From: Barnesiella propionica
GTDB taxonomy: Bacteria; Bacteroidota; Bacteroidia; Bacteroidales; Barnesiellaceae
Direction: 5' to 3'
Length of the DNA stretch: 64,000 nucleotides
Assembly: GCF_025567045.1 (NCBI RefSeq)
Contig: NZ_JAOQJK010000004.1
Coordinates: 283,154-347,153 of the forward strand
The translations under genes were made by a program, and so were the position numbers. Under the pieces are notes generated by a model, which made no database searches, was not told the DNA's origin, and saw only the letters and a program-made list of their open reading frames with translations. Positions 10,389 through 20,325 of this stretch are shown one piece after another; positions within the stretch are counted from its first letter, which is position 1; every line of letters starts with the position of its first letter.

Positions 10389-11008
10389 ATGTGTACCGGA
10401 TTGGAATCGGCCGATATTTTAGGAGGGACTATCGGATATGCGGCATTTGAAGAATGTGAGAGTATAAAATCAGTGATGATAGGTGACATCCATAGGAGAA
10501 TTTGCTTTTGCAGATTGCAGTAATTTAAAATCGGTAACAATAGGAGCTGGTGTCGAAACGATTGGGAACAGTGCTTTCCAGAATTGTCCGTTGACCGAAT
10601 TTCATTGTAGAATGGAAATTCCCCTTGATATAAATGAATCAGTTTTTACTTTAGATGAAGAGTATTATAGTTTGGAAAACAAGTCACCTATCCGCACAAT
10701 ATCAAATACATGTATCCTGTATGTCCCCACAGGGTGTGCCGACGCCTACAGGAGTGCCCCTGTATGGGGGGCAAAAATATAGTAGAAGAAAACGATGCCG
10801 GTATTAAAATGCTGATAAAGTATATATTAAAATTACGGCTGATAATGGAAAAATATTTGTTTCAGGGGTAAATGGTGATACTGTAATTTCTGTTTATGAT
10901 TTGAATGGCAGGCGGATTTACTGTGGAGTGGATAATATAATAGAAATCCTGTTTAAGGGATTATATATTGTATACGTAGAAGGAAATCCATATAAAGTCT
11001 TATTATAA
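10389..11008 (+). pseudogene. Frameshifted BspA-type leucine-rich-repeat protein with T9SS sorting tail
   Basis: Three pieces in different frames read as one broken protein. Piece 1 (from ATG 10389) has GTIGYAAFEECESIKSV, a BspA/LRR_5 repeat, and loses frame near 10487. Piece 2 (10483-10782) continues with TSIGEFAFADCSNLKSVTIG and a second repeat, then stops near 10780. A short stretch VEENDAGIK continues in a third frame. Piece 3 (about 10808-11008) reads as a T9SS-type C-terminal sorting domain (VISVYDLNGRRIY, GLYIVYVEG, KVLL, stop). At least three frameshifts are needed, so the gene is decayed, and only about two LRR repeats remain. Intact relatives are secreted or surface repeat proteins. 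Confidence 0.8.
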
Positions 11009-11098
11009 TAAAAATTAGCAACACCCTTTGAAAGGCAGAAAAAGATAAGTACGAAATAGGTTGAAAAGCCGTAACAAGGCTCATATTCTTTTAGATAC

Positions 11099-11130
11099 AA
11101 AAAGCTGTTATCTTATGATAACAGCTTTTT
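11099..11130. terminator. Strong bidirectional terminator hairpin
   Basis: A perfect 14-base stem (11099-11112 / 11117-11130) with a TTAT loop is flanked by A-run and T-run. It can serve the pseudogene on the plus strand and the RNA-binding protein gene (ends 11167) on the minus strand. Confidence 0.8.
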
Positions 11131-11166
11131 TCTCTATTGTCTGAGTAATAAGATTTTTCTTCTTAC

Positions 11167-11412
11167 TTAGGCTCTGGGGCGAGCTTCTTTGATCACCAAA
11201 GTGCGACCGGCGAATTCTTTACCGGCTAATTCATCAATGGCGCGTTTAGCAGCTTCGTCATCAGGCATTTCGGCAAATGCGAATCCTTTCGAGCGACCGG
11301 TTTCACGATCAGTGATAATTTTTACTGATTCAACAGCACCGAATGCTTCTAAAGCATCGTGAAGCTCATTTTCTTTAACCCCATAGCTGAGGTTACCAAT
11401 GTAAATGTTCAT
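11167..11412 (-). CDS. Single-RRM RNA-binding protein
   Basis: An 81-residue protein that is essentially one RNA-recognition motif: RNP2 is IYIGNL (residues 3-8) and RNP1 is KGFAFAEM, with the expected spacing. A short basic end (VIKEARPRA) follows. Bacteroidetes carry several such small RRM proteins, and some act as global post-transcriptional regulators. The start is the ATG at 11412, because the RRM fold begins right there; an in-frame upstream ATG at 11451 would add 13 unlikely residues. It appears to be monocistronic, with a long upstream non-coding stretch, which suggests possible autoregulation. Confidence 0.93.
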   Translation of the reverse strand: MNIYIGNLSYGVKENELHDALEAFGAVESVKIITDRETGRSKGFAFAEMPDDEAAKRAIDELAGKEFAGRTLVIKEARPRA

Positions 11413-11689
11413 AAGAAAAAAGTAAGTTAGTAAAACAATTTGTGAAAACAAATAGGTTTCCTATGAACTTAGAGAGAGGAAAATTTCTCCCGAATGCTCG
11501 GGATAGAAGTGCATCTTTTGTATAAGTGCAGTATAAACCTATATGTAAGCGTTGCAAATAAACGCATAAAATTTGGATATGCAACAATTTTTTTCTTGTT
11601 TTTTTATCTATAGGTTTAAAAAAAAGAAGGAGAGGACTTAAGTCTCTCTCCTGTAATTCTCTATGTATATTGTTTATGAGGTCCTGGAG
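11413..11689. other. Intergenic DNA between the RRM gene and ddl
   Basis: The part nearest the RRM gene is its upstream region and includes a small perfect hairpin (TCCCGA at 11488-11493 pairing with TCGGGA at 11498-11503). I found only a one-mismatch -7 box for it on the minus strand, near 11555-11563. The part near ddl has an imperfect GGAGAG/CTCTCC hairpin at about 11627-11653, a likely terminator for ddl. No gene is visible. Confidence 0.5.
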
Positions 11690-12871
11690 TTATTTTATAC
11701 CAGTTTTTCCTCCTTTTATTCCTTTTCCCATATTAAATATATTCTGGTCGTAACTTACTGTTTTGAGTGCCGATTCCCGTTTCCGTTTTAGAGCAAGGTT
11801 TACCAGCTTGTCCATGAGTTCGTCAAATCTTATTCCGCTGGCTTCCCACAGATAAAATGAAAGAGAACCGGGTATTGTATTTATTTCATTTACGTATATT
11901 GTGTTGGTGTTCCGGTCTACGATAAAATCTATTCTGGATACTCCGTGACATGATAGTACCCGGAATGTTTCACCTGCAAGGAACTGAATACGTTGCGTAT
12001 CTTCGGCACTGAGGTCGGCAGGTATTCTTTTTTGTGAAGCCTGCATTCCTTTAGAAGATTTAGTTCCTCCCATATATTTATCTTCATAAGAAAGAATGTC
12101 TCCGCTTTTTATAGGTTCTTCGCATACCGAGGAAATATAATCGTCACAATCCCCAAGTACCGAGCAATTGATCTCTTTTAAGTCTTCCACCATATCCTCT
12201 ACGATAATTCGGGTGGAATATTTTTCGGCTGTCTCTATTTTCTCTATCAGTTCTTCCCGGTTGTCTGCATGTGAAATCCCGACGCTTGAACCAAGATTTG
12301 CCGGTTTTACGATAACAGGATAACCTATTTTTTTCTCTATCTCACGGATTAACATATCCCTTTGAGTAAACCATTGTTTGTCGGTGAACCATACATAGTC
12401 AACGATCGGGATACTACATTTTTCCATAATCATTTTCATCGTAATCTTGTCCATACCATTCGCCGAAGAGAGAGTATTGCAGCCGGCATAAGGTATGCCT
12501 ATGGTTTCCAGTACGCCTTCAAAAATGCCGTCCTCTCCGTTAGAACCATGTAATACGGGAATGACGACATCTAAAGTTGTCAGTATTCCGTTTCCGAATA
12601 AAGTTTTCCGTTTTTTATATATATTGTAATCTCCGAATGCAGGTATCATATATACCTCTTCGCACATTTTTTGCAGAGCATTCATATCCTTATAGTTCTT
12701 CACATCGAGCAACGCCGATCCGCTAAACCATTTTCCTTGTTTGGTAATGTATATGGGCGTGATGTCGTATTTGTCCTTGTTGAATGCGTTTATGGCTTGT
12801 AAGGCCGATATGACGGATATTTCATGTTCTGTGGAACGTCCGCCGAAAAAAACGCCGATTCTAGTCTTCAT
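11690..12871 (-). CDS. ddl: D-alanine--D-alanine ligase
   Basis: Cytosolic ATP-grasp enzyme joining two D-Ala for peptidoglycan stem peptides. The N-terminal part has VFFGGRSTEHEIS, HGSNGEDG and the ATP-grasp lysine region VIVKPANLGSSVGIS. The Mg-binding end is IYVNEINTIPGS. The loop over the active site reads EDKYMGG, with the Lys-Tyr pair of D-Ala-D-Ala enzymes rather than the sequence of VanA-type D-lactate ligases, so vancomycin resistance is not suggested. At 393 residues it is slightly long through a basic C-terminal extension. It is the last of three minus-strand genes, 26 bases after a Mur ligase. Confidence 0.93.
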   Translation of the reverse strand: MKTRIGVFFGGRSTEHEISVISALQAINAFNKDKYDITPIYITKQGKWFSGSALLDVKNYKDMNALQKMCEEVYMIPAFGDYNIYKKRKTLFGNGILTTLDVVIPVLHGSNGEDGIFEGVLETIGIPYAGCNTLSSANGMDKITMKMIMEKCSIPIVDYVWFTDKQWFTQRDMLIREIEKKIGYPVIVKPANLGSSVGISHADNREELIEKIETAEKYSTRIIVEDMVEDLKEINCSVLGDCDDYISSVCEEPIKSGDILSYEDKYMGGTKSSKGMQASQKRIPADLSAEDTQRIQFLAGETFRVLSCHGVSRIDFIVDRNTNTIYVNEINTIPGSLSFYLWEASGIRFDELMDKLVNLALKRKRESALKTVSYDQNIFNMGKGIKGGKTGIK

Positions 12872-12897
12872 TTCGTATCTTTTGTTTTATTGAGGTT

Positions 12898-14460
12898 TTA
12901 TTTAAATGTATCGGGGAGATCGTTTTCGTATAAAACTACGTCCCCTCTTTCAGCTATTTGTTGCAAATGTGATTGGGCGTCGTTGAATGTGTGCGCCAAA
13001 AATATTTTATTTTCTTGCATACCGGCTTCTTGCATACCGGCCAGTATCGCTCCCTGATTATAGGTCCCGACGATTATAGCATAATCGCAGGATTCTGCTA
13101 TTTGTTTACCGAACCGGTGATTATAGAATTCTTGTTTTTCTCCTAATTCTATCATTCCCGGCGTAATGATGATTCGTTTGCCGGTCGTTATTCGTTTCAA
13201 TACATCCAGGGCCATCTTAGAACCGTCGGGGTTGGAGTTGAATGCATCGTCGATAATAGATATACCTCCGGGCGTACGTTTCATATTCAATCTGTGCTCA
13301 ACTTGTTCTATACGGCTGACACCGTATTTTATGGCATTTTCAGGAACATCCAGATAACGGGCAGTAATAACGGCTGCCATTAAATTCGATATATTACAAT
13401 CTCCTATGAGTTTTGTGGACAAATTCAGTCGTTCTCCTCCTCCCACTATCGTAAAATGAGTTTCGTCAGTACCATATTCGATATTTTCCACATAGTAATC
13501 CGTTTCTTTGTCGTTGAGAGAGTATCGTTTTATTTGTACGTTCTTGACCGGGCGGTTCGCAATATGTTCGAAATCGTTATTGATAATCCCCAACCCGTGA
13601 GCCGGTAAAGAGTCTATCAATTCAAATTTTGTCCGTTGCACGTTCTGTATGTTTTTGAACGATTCCAGATGTTGTTCTCCTACAGCAGTCACTATCCCTA
13701 TCGAAGGCTGTACCAAATCGCATATTTCTTTGATATCCCCGATCTGTTTTGCTCCCATCTCTACAATAAAAACATTGTGGAAAGGTTTTAATTGTTCCCT
13801 TATAGTCCTTATAACCCCTAATGTCGTATTATAACTGCCGGGGGTCATAAGTACATTGAATTGTTCCGCCAATATCCTGTATAAATAATGTTTGGTACTG
13901 GTCTTTCCGTAGCTCCCGGTTATTCCTATGATCATCAGACCGGGCATTTCCTGTAAGATACGTTTGGCGTCGTTATAATAACGTCGGTTAATCGCTTTTT
14001 CCATCGGAGCTGTGACAATAGTTGCAAGGATTATAATAGCATAAGAAATAACTATCATGAGCATCAGGCAATTGAGGCTCATATATAAGTTGAATGTTGA
14101 TATATATACAATTGTCGGCAGGGTATAAGCAAGGATAAGCGATGTAATATATAGCCTGGTGGCACGTTTGGTAAATACCAGAGGTTTTTTATACTTCTTC
14201 CTGTATTCCGTGTATATACGGATAAGAGCGTACAAGATCACTACCGATACCATTACCCAATGGGTGAAAGGTGTATTTAGTAAAAATAATACGAGGATGT
14301 CGACCAAACGTCGTTCCGTATTGAACGAATTTAATACCCATTTCCAATAACGTTCTATGCGGTAGGAATTTTGTTGCAACATTTGCAATTCGTACTTTAA
14401 CGCAAAAGCACAATAAATAGCCAGCAGTACAATGGCGGGAATTAAAAGGAATTGTTCCAT
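12898..14460 (-). CDS. Membrane-anchored Mur ligase family protein (MurF-like)
   Basis: A 520-residue fusion-like protein. The first 160 residues contain about five hydrophobic membrane segments (roughly 3-22, 55-85, 105-160). A Mur ligase core follows, with P-loop GITGSYGKTST (about residue 175), the Mg/substrate segment VEMGAKQIGDI, and a C-terminal ligase domain with IIDDAFNSNPDG. Ordinary MurF is soluble and adds D-Ala-D-Ala to UDP-MurNAc-tripeptide. This version should work at the inner membrane, perhaps on a lipid-linked or alternative substrate; that is inference. It starts 3 bases after the hydrolase gene, so the two are tightly coupled. Whether it replaces MurF or is a paralogue cannot be told here. 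Confidence 0.85.
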   Translation of the reverse strand: MEQFLLIPAIVLLAIYCAFALKYELQMLQQNSYRIERYWKWVLNSFNTERRLVDILVLFLLNTPFTHWVMVSVVILYALIRIYTEYRKKYKKPLVFTKRATRLYITSLILAYTLPTIVYISTFNLYMSLNCLMLMIVISYAIIILATIVTAPMEKAINRRYYNDAKRILQEMPGLMIIGITGSYGKTSTKHYLYRILAEQFNVLMTPGSYNTTLGVIRTIREQLKPFHNVFIVEMGAKQIGDIKEICDLVQPSIGIVTAVGEQHLESFKNIQNVQRTKFELIDSLPAHGLGIINNDFEHIANRPVKNVQIKRYSLNDKETDYYVENIEYGTDETHFTIVGGGERLNLSTKLIGDCNISNLMAAVITARYLDVPENAIKYGVSRIEQVEHRLNMKRTPGGISIIDDAFNSNPDGSKMALDVLKRITTGKRIIITPGMIELGEKQEFYNHRFGKQIAESCDYAIIVGTYNQGAILAGMQEAGMQENKIFLAHTFNDAQSHLQQIAERGDVVLYENDLPDTFK

Positions 14461-14463
14461 GTT

Positions 14464-15240
14464 TTATTTTTTAATTCGGTCTTTCTCCAAAAAGTTATTA
14501 AGAATGATATTAAAATCGCGAGGAGCATCTAAAAAACTATAATGTCCGGCGTTATCGAAAATCACCAGACCTGCATCCGGAATAAGCTTTTCCATGAGCT
14601 TGGCGTCTTTTAGGGGTGTTGCCGTATCGTTTTTTCCCCACATAAGCAGAACCGGGCATTTGATAGAAGACAACACCGGAGTGAGATCTTCATTTACTAT
14701 TTTAGTAAATATATTGCGCATCATACCAGATAAGGCATTATAATCGGATGAACCTGCCTTACGCCGGTACATCTCTATTTTTTCTTCTGCTTTCTTTTTT
14801 CCGATGAGGAACGGTAACAGGTGTTTGTATGTTTTAAACGAATAAATTTTGATATAATATTTAAGAGGCCGTTTAGGTTTAATTCCTGCCGCATCTACCA
14901 GGATCGCTTTACGTACCCGCTTCCTCGAAGAATATAATATCGTAACGCGTCCTCCGAAAGAATGGCCTAATAAGATAGGATCGGTTATGTTTTGATAATC
15001 AATAAACTCTTCCAATAATCGTGTATATTCTTCAATGCCCCATATCTCTTTCGGTATACTGCTGCCTCCGAAACCTGGAAAATCTATATTATATACTTTA
15101 AAGTAGGGGGCAAGACTCGTTTCTATGGATTGCAGTGTGTTCATATTACAACCCCATCCATGCAGGAGAATGACCGGCTGTCCTTCACCTGTTACCCGGT
15201 ATTGTAAATCTACATTGTGAATATGGATTTTTTCAATCAT
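14464..15240 (-). CDS. Alpha/beta hydrolase
   Basis: A 258-residue alpha/beta-hydrolase fold protein with no signal peptide. It has the oxyanion-hole motif HGWGCN, the nucleophile elbow GHSFGG (Ser at about residue 95), an acid in WGKNDTATP and the catalytic His in NAGHYSFLD. The substrate is unknown; the family includes esterases, C-C hydrolases and amidases. It is the first gene of the operon with the membrane Mur ligase and ddl, which argues for a role in cell-wall precursor metabolism, for example on an ester or peptide intermediate. A TAAGTTTG -7 box lies upstream on the minus strand (15264-15271). Confidence 0.85.
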   Translation of the reverse strand: MIEKIHIHNVDLQYRVTGEGQPVILLHGWGCNMNTLQSIETSLAPYFKVYNIDFPGFGGSSIPKEIWGIEEYTRLLEEFIDYQNITDPILLGHSFGGRVTILYSSRKRVRKAILVDAAGIKPKRPLKYYIKIYSFKTYKHLLPFLIGKKKAEEKIEMYRRKAGSSDYNALSGMMRNIFTKIVNEDLTPVLSSIKCPVLLMWGKNDTATPLKDAKLMEKLIPDAGLVIFDNAGHYSFLDAPRDFNIILNNFLEKDRIKK

Positions 15241-15429
15241 TTCCTCATCTTATAATCAACTTACAAACTTACATAAAAATCATGAAATATAGACCTGTCC
15301 GGTGAAAATTAAGATAAAAGAAAAATTATGAGTACCGGGATATGTTTTCATTAACTTTTAATCTGAGTCTTTAATCTTTTTCACGCATTAAAATGTATAA
15401 GTCTCGTTATGATTTAAGGATGAAAAATG

Positions 15430-15437
15430 TATCTTTG
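15430..15437 (+). promoter_or_regulatory. -7 box (TATCTTTG) upstream of ligA
   Basis: TATCTTTG followed by C matches the Bacteroidetes -7 element, 29 bases before the ligA start. The -33 box is not recognisable. A facing -7 box for the hydrolase operon lies at 15264-15271 on the minus strand, so this 226-base gap carries divergent promoters. Confidence 0.5.
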
Positions 15438-15463
15438 CATTATTACTATTATAGATTAGGTGA

Positions 15464-17491
<2,028 letters not shown>

Positions 17492-17505
17492 ATATATAAG
17501 TTGTT

Positions 17506-18048
17506 ATGTGGGAAAGTTTGGCTAAACGTAAAATCAGAAAAGAATGGAACCGGATGGTTCCGTGTGGTCATCGGTTTGTGTCTTATGATGAGGCTTCCAG
17601 CCTGCTTGTGCTGGTTCATGGAAATGCGACAGCCGAACTTATGCCGCTATTGAATGAATTGTACGAGGATGGTAAGCGAATCACCCTTGTAGTGTATCAT
17701 CCCCGGCCTGATTTTGTGACCGGTCATTTGCCTGTAATGCGTTCTTTGATGATGACTTCAAAGGAATTGAACAGGTTGCGTAATTGTCCGGCTCCTGCTT
17801 TTTTGAAAAAATTTGAAGAAATAGATACCTCTCCAGTCCTTTTGGACCTTACGGTCAGTATCGTATGTCCTCTTTTATATCTTGTTATAAATTCTTCGGC
17901 ATGTTGCAAGATGGGATTAAGGAAACCGGATTATATTGAGCCCTATGATTTTATGATTCAGGAGAATAAAAACATCACATCGTTAGAACTTTTTCAGAAT
18001 TTACTTTTTTATTGGAGGAAAATTGGCGTCAAAAATAATAATTTATAA
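17506..18048 (+). CDS. DUF6913-like cytosolic protein
   Basis: A 180-residue protein with no signal peptide or membrane segment. It resembles the Bacteroidetes family usually labelled DUF6913 (name recalled, not checked). Recognisable parts are a basic N-terminus (WESLAKRKIRKEWNR), an alpha/beta stretch around LVLVHGNATAELMPLL, ITLVVYHPRP, and a C-terminal segment with SSACCKMGLRKPDYIEPYDFMI. The fold hints at an adenosine-nucleotide-like alpha/beta core, but no catalytic motif is clear. It lies between ligA and dapA and is probably expressed with ligA. The function is unknown. Confidence 0.7.
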   Translation: MWESLAKRKIRKEWNRMVPCGHRFVSYDEASSLLVLVHGNATAELMPLLNELYEDGKRITLVVYHPRPDFVTGHLPVMRSLMMTSKELNRLRNCPAPAFLKKFEEIDTSPVLLDLTVSIVCPLLYLVINSSACCKMGLRKPDYIEPYDFMIQENKNITSLELFQNLLFYWRKIGVKNNNL

Positions 18049-18053
18049 CTTTG
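18023..18053 (+). promoter_or_regulatory. Promoter for dapA overlapping the end of the upstream gene
   Basis: TTG at 18023-18025 and TAACTTTG at 18046-18053 are 20 bases apart, a good Bacteroidetes promoter. The -7 box overlaps the stop codon of the DUF6913-like gene. Transcription would start near 18060, about 22 bases before dapA. Confidence 0.6.
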
Positions 18054-18081
18054 TAAACCTATAGTTAGGCAAAAAAGATTT

Positions 18082-18975
18082 ATGGCACGAATAAATTTAA
18101 GCGGTATGGGGGTCGCCTTGATCACTCCTTTTAGAAGTGATGAATCGGTGGATTTTTCGGCCTTATCACGGCTTATTGAATATCAGATACAGAACGGAAC
18201 CGACTATTTTGTAGTGTTGGGCACTACGGCCGAAACACCTACGCTTAGCGAAGAGGAGAAGACGGCAATAAAGTCTTTTGTGGTTGAACGCGTGAACGGA
18301 CGTGTTCCTCTCGTTTTGGGTTTAGGGGGCAATAATACAAGAGGAATAGTAAGTCATCTTGAACATGATGATTTTACCGGTATCGATGCGATCTTGTCTG
18401 TAGTCCCTTATTACAATAAGCCTTCTCAGGAGGGGATGTATCAGCATTATAAAGCTATTGCAGGAAGTACTCGCCTGCCGGTCATATTGTATAATGTGCC
18501 GGGACGTACGGGGGTGAATATGACGGCTGAAACTACCTTGAGGCTCGCACGCGATTTCGACAATATCATTGCCATAAAAGAAGCATCGGGCAATATTACC
18601 CAGATGGATGAGATTATAAAGAATAAACCGTCCGATTTTGATGTGATTTCCGGCGACGACGGAATAACTTTTCCTTTGATAACTTTAGGGGCTGTAGGTG
18701 TTATTTCGGTGATAGGAAATGCTTTCCCTAAAGAATTCAGCAAAATGGTACGTTTGGCATTGAATGGTGATTTTGCCAATTCACTGCTTATTCATCATAA
18801 ATTTACCGAGTTATTCAGCCTTTTGTTCGTGGACGGTAACCCTGCCGGAGTGAAATGTTTGCTGAATGCTATGGGGTATATTGAGAATCAGCTTCGTTTG
18901 CCTTTGGTTCCTACCCGAATTACTACGTATGAAAAGATCAGAACTGTTCTGCAGAGTTTACATTATATCCCTTGA
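18082..18975 (+). CDS. dapA: 4-hydroxy-tetrahydrodipicolinate synthase
   Basis: Cytosolic class I aldolase condensing pyruvate with aspartate semialdehyde, the first committed step to diaminopimelate and lysine. The (beta/alpha)8 barrel shows the Schiff-base Lys166 in AIKEASGN, the catalytic Tyr137 in ILYNVPGRTG and the substrate loop LGTTAETPTL. At 297 residues it has normal length. Its own promoter overlaps the end of the gene before it. Diaminopimelate supply ties it functionally to the cell-wall genes a few kilobases away, though they are not co-transcribed. Confidence 0.97.
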   Translation: MARINLSGMGVALITPFRSDESVDFSALSRLIEYQIQNGTDYFVVLGTTAETPTLSEEEKTAIKSFVVERVNGRVPLVLGLGGNNTRGIVSHLEHDDFTGIDAILSVVPYYNKPSQEGMYQHYKAIAGSTRLPVILYNVPGRTGVNMTAETTLRLARDFDNIIAIKEASGNITQMDEIIKNKPSDFDVISGDDGITFPLITLGAVGVISVIGNAFPKEFSKMVRLALNGDFANSLLIHHKFTELFSLLFVDGNPAGVKCLLNAMGYIENQLRLPLVPTRITTYEKIRTVLQSLHYIP

Positions 18976-19036
18976 TGAGCTTGATATAAAAAGAACGTAG
19001 GCGGGGAGTCATTCATTGCTCGTTCCGCCTGTCTTA

Positions 19037-19483
19037 TTAATGACGGTTGATCAATCTTTGTTTTGCCATTTCGGCAAAAGGAGTATCTGGTCGTCCGTAG
19101 TTGCAGTATGGATAAATACTGATTCCTCCTCTTGGAGTGAAAAATCCTGTGACCTCGATATATTTCGGATCCATGAGTTTGATAAGGTCTTTCATAATAA
19201 GATTTACGCAGTCCTCATGAAAGCCGCCATGGTTACGAAAGCTGAACAAATATAATTTAAGACTTTTACTTTCCACCATCCGTATGCCAGGTATATAATC
19301 TATTTGTATGGTTGCGAAATCAGGCTGACCGGTAATAGGACATAGGCTGGTAAATTCGGGACAATTGAAGCGTACCCAGTAATCCATTTCGGGATGTTTA
19401 TTGGTGAAGGTCTCCAATACTTCCGGGGCGTAATCTTGTTTATACTCTGTTTTCTTTCCCAGCAGTGACAATTCTTTTTCCAT
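19037..19483 (-). CDS. queF: NADPH-dependent 7-cyano-7-deazaguanine reductase
   Basis: Cytosolic enzyme reducing preQ0 to preQ1 on the way to queuosine in tRNA. The 148-residue protein is the short, single-domain type. The catalytic Cys48 lies in FTSLCPITG and the acid Asp55 in GQPD. The family motif [16 protein letters not shown], with the FHE that follows it, is present. It is downstream of yhhQ by 21 bases in the same minus-strand operon and probably shares the preQ1-I-like riboswitch that precedes yhhQ. The start at 19483 fits the family N-terminus. Confidence 0.96.
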   Translation of the reverse strand: MEKELSLLGKKTEYKQDYAPEVLETFTNKHPEMDYWVRFNCPEFTSLCPITGQPDFATIQIDYIPGIRMVESKSLKLYLFSFRNHGGFHEDCVNLIMKDLIKLMDPKYIEVTGFFTPRGGISIYPYCNYGRPDTPFAEMAKQRLINRH

Positions 19484-19504
19484 TTTTTTATTTTGAGTTA
19501 TTAA

Positions 19505-20185
19505 TCAGACGTCTTTTATTTTTAATATGTTGTAAGAAATTCGGTTGTCATATACATCGCTCTTGTCGATACGTTTTACATAACGTACAATCCGTATGGT
19601 AACAGGCAGGATAATGATTTCGTAAACGGTTTTCAGGCAGGCTTGTGTAACGATAAGAATAAGCAGGTCGTTTATTGGAATTACTCCGGCGAATGCTACC
19701 GGAAAGAAAATCATGGAATCTGCGCTTTCTCCGATTATGGTGGAGACTATTGCCCTCAGGGAAAATCTTTTTCCTTTGCTGGCGACTTTCATTTTACTCA
19801 TAACCCAGGCGTTTAGGAAAGAGCCCGCCAGAAATGCAATGAAACTGGCAAAAAGAATACGGGGGGTAGAACCGAAAATGGTACGGAATGCATCCTGGTG
19901 TTCCCAGAAACCCGCCGGAGGGAGGATAATCGCCAGTTGAATGAAAATGACGGCGAGCAGGTTCATTAAGAATCCGGTCCATATAATAAAACGAGCTTTG
20001 CGGAATCCCCATACTTCGGCAATGCAGTCGTTAATAATATAAGAAACAGGGAAAACAATGAGGCCGGCGGTAGCCGTAATGCTGCCTAACTGAATCATTT
20101 TTACTTCCAGTATATTGGAAATAATTAGGCAAACACAGAAAAGAACGCCCATCATTACGAAGGGCAGGCTGAAGGTTTGTTTCAT
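19505..20185 (-). CDS. yhhQ: Queuosine precursor transporter (YhhQ/VUT family)
   Basis: A 226-residue inner-membrane protein with about six membrane helices. It matches the YhhQ family: the N-terminal segment ISNILEVKMIQLG, GLIVFPVSYIINDCIAEVWGFRKAR, and GESADSMIFFPVAF near the end. Characterised YhhQ proteins import queuosine precursors such as preQ0 and preQ1. The setting agrees: queF follows directly and a preQ1-I-like riboswitch ends 5 bases before the start codon. Together they let the cell take up or finish precursor according to preQ1 level. Confidence 0.93.
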   Translation of the reverse strand: MKQTFSLPFVMMGVLFCVCLIISNILEVKMIQLGSITATAGLIVFPVSYIINDCIAEVWGFRKARFIIWTGFLMNLLAVIFIQLAIILPPAGFWEHQDAFRTIFGSTPRILFASFIAFLAGSFLNAWVMSKMKVASKGKRFSLRAIVSTIIGESADSMIFFPVAFAGVIPINDLLILIVTQACLKTVYEIIILPVTIRIVRYVKRIDKSDVYDNRISYNILKIKDV

Positions 20186-20190
20186 GTCGT

Positions 20191-20220
20191 CTTGTTTTTT
20201 ACGTGGTACTCAAGCACACG
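20191..20220 (-). promoter_or_regulatory. preQ1-I type riboswitch (candidate)
   Basis: Read on the minus strand, this is a compact H-type pseudoknot candidate. Stem P1 is CGTG (20220-20217) pairing with CACG (20205-20202). The 11-base loop contains CTTG (20214-20211), which can pair with CAAG (20194-20191) at the end of an A-rich tail, giving P2. Loop sequence GAGTACC and tail AAAAAACAAG closely resemble known preQ1-I aptamers, with a C at 20206 where the ligand-reading cytosine is expected. It ends 5 bases before the yhhQ ATG, so ligand binding could hide the start region. The gene context (preQ1 synthesis and transport) supports it. Confidence 0.8.
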
Positions 20221-20245
20221 GAAAGTTGCTGTGAAAGCAACTTTC
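20221..20245 (-). repeat. Perfect 9-base hairpin abutting the riboswitch
   Basis: Arms 20237-20245 and 20221-20229 are perfect complements around a 7-base loop. The hairpin ends exactly where the aptamer P1 begins, so the two could stack. No T-run follows, so it is not an ordinary terminator. Confidence 0.6.
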
Positions 20246-20325
20246 GGGTTAAACAATTATATTATTTCACATGGCAAAGATACGACTATTTTGCTGATTT
20301 GCAACTGTGTTCTTGAGGAAGAGCC

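Noticed and set aside
11690..12871. VanA-type D-Ala-D-Lac ligase
   Set aside because: The active-site loop contains the Lys-Tyr pair of D-Ala-D-Ala ligases and no vanH or vanX-like genes are present.
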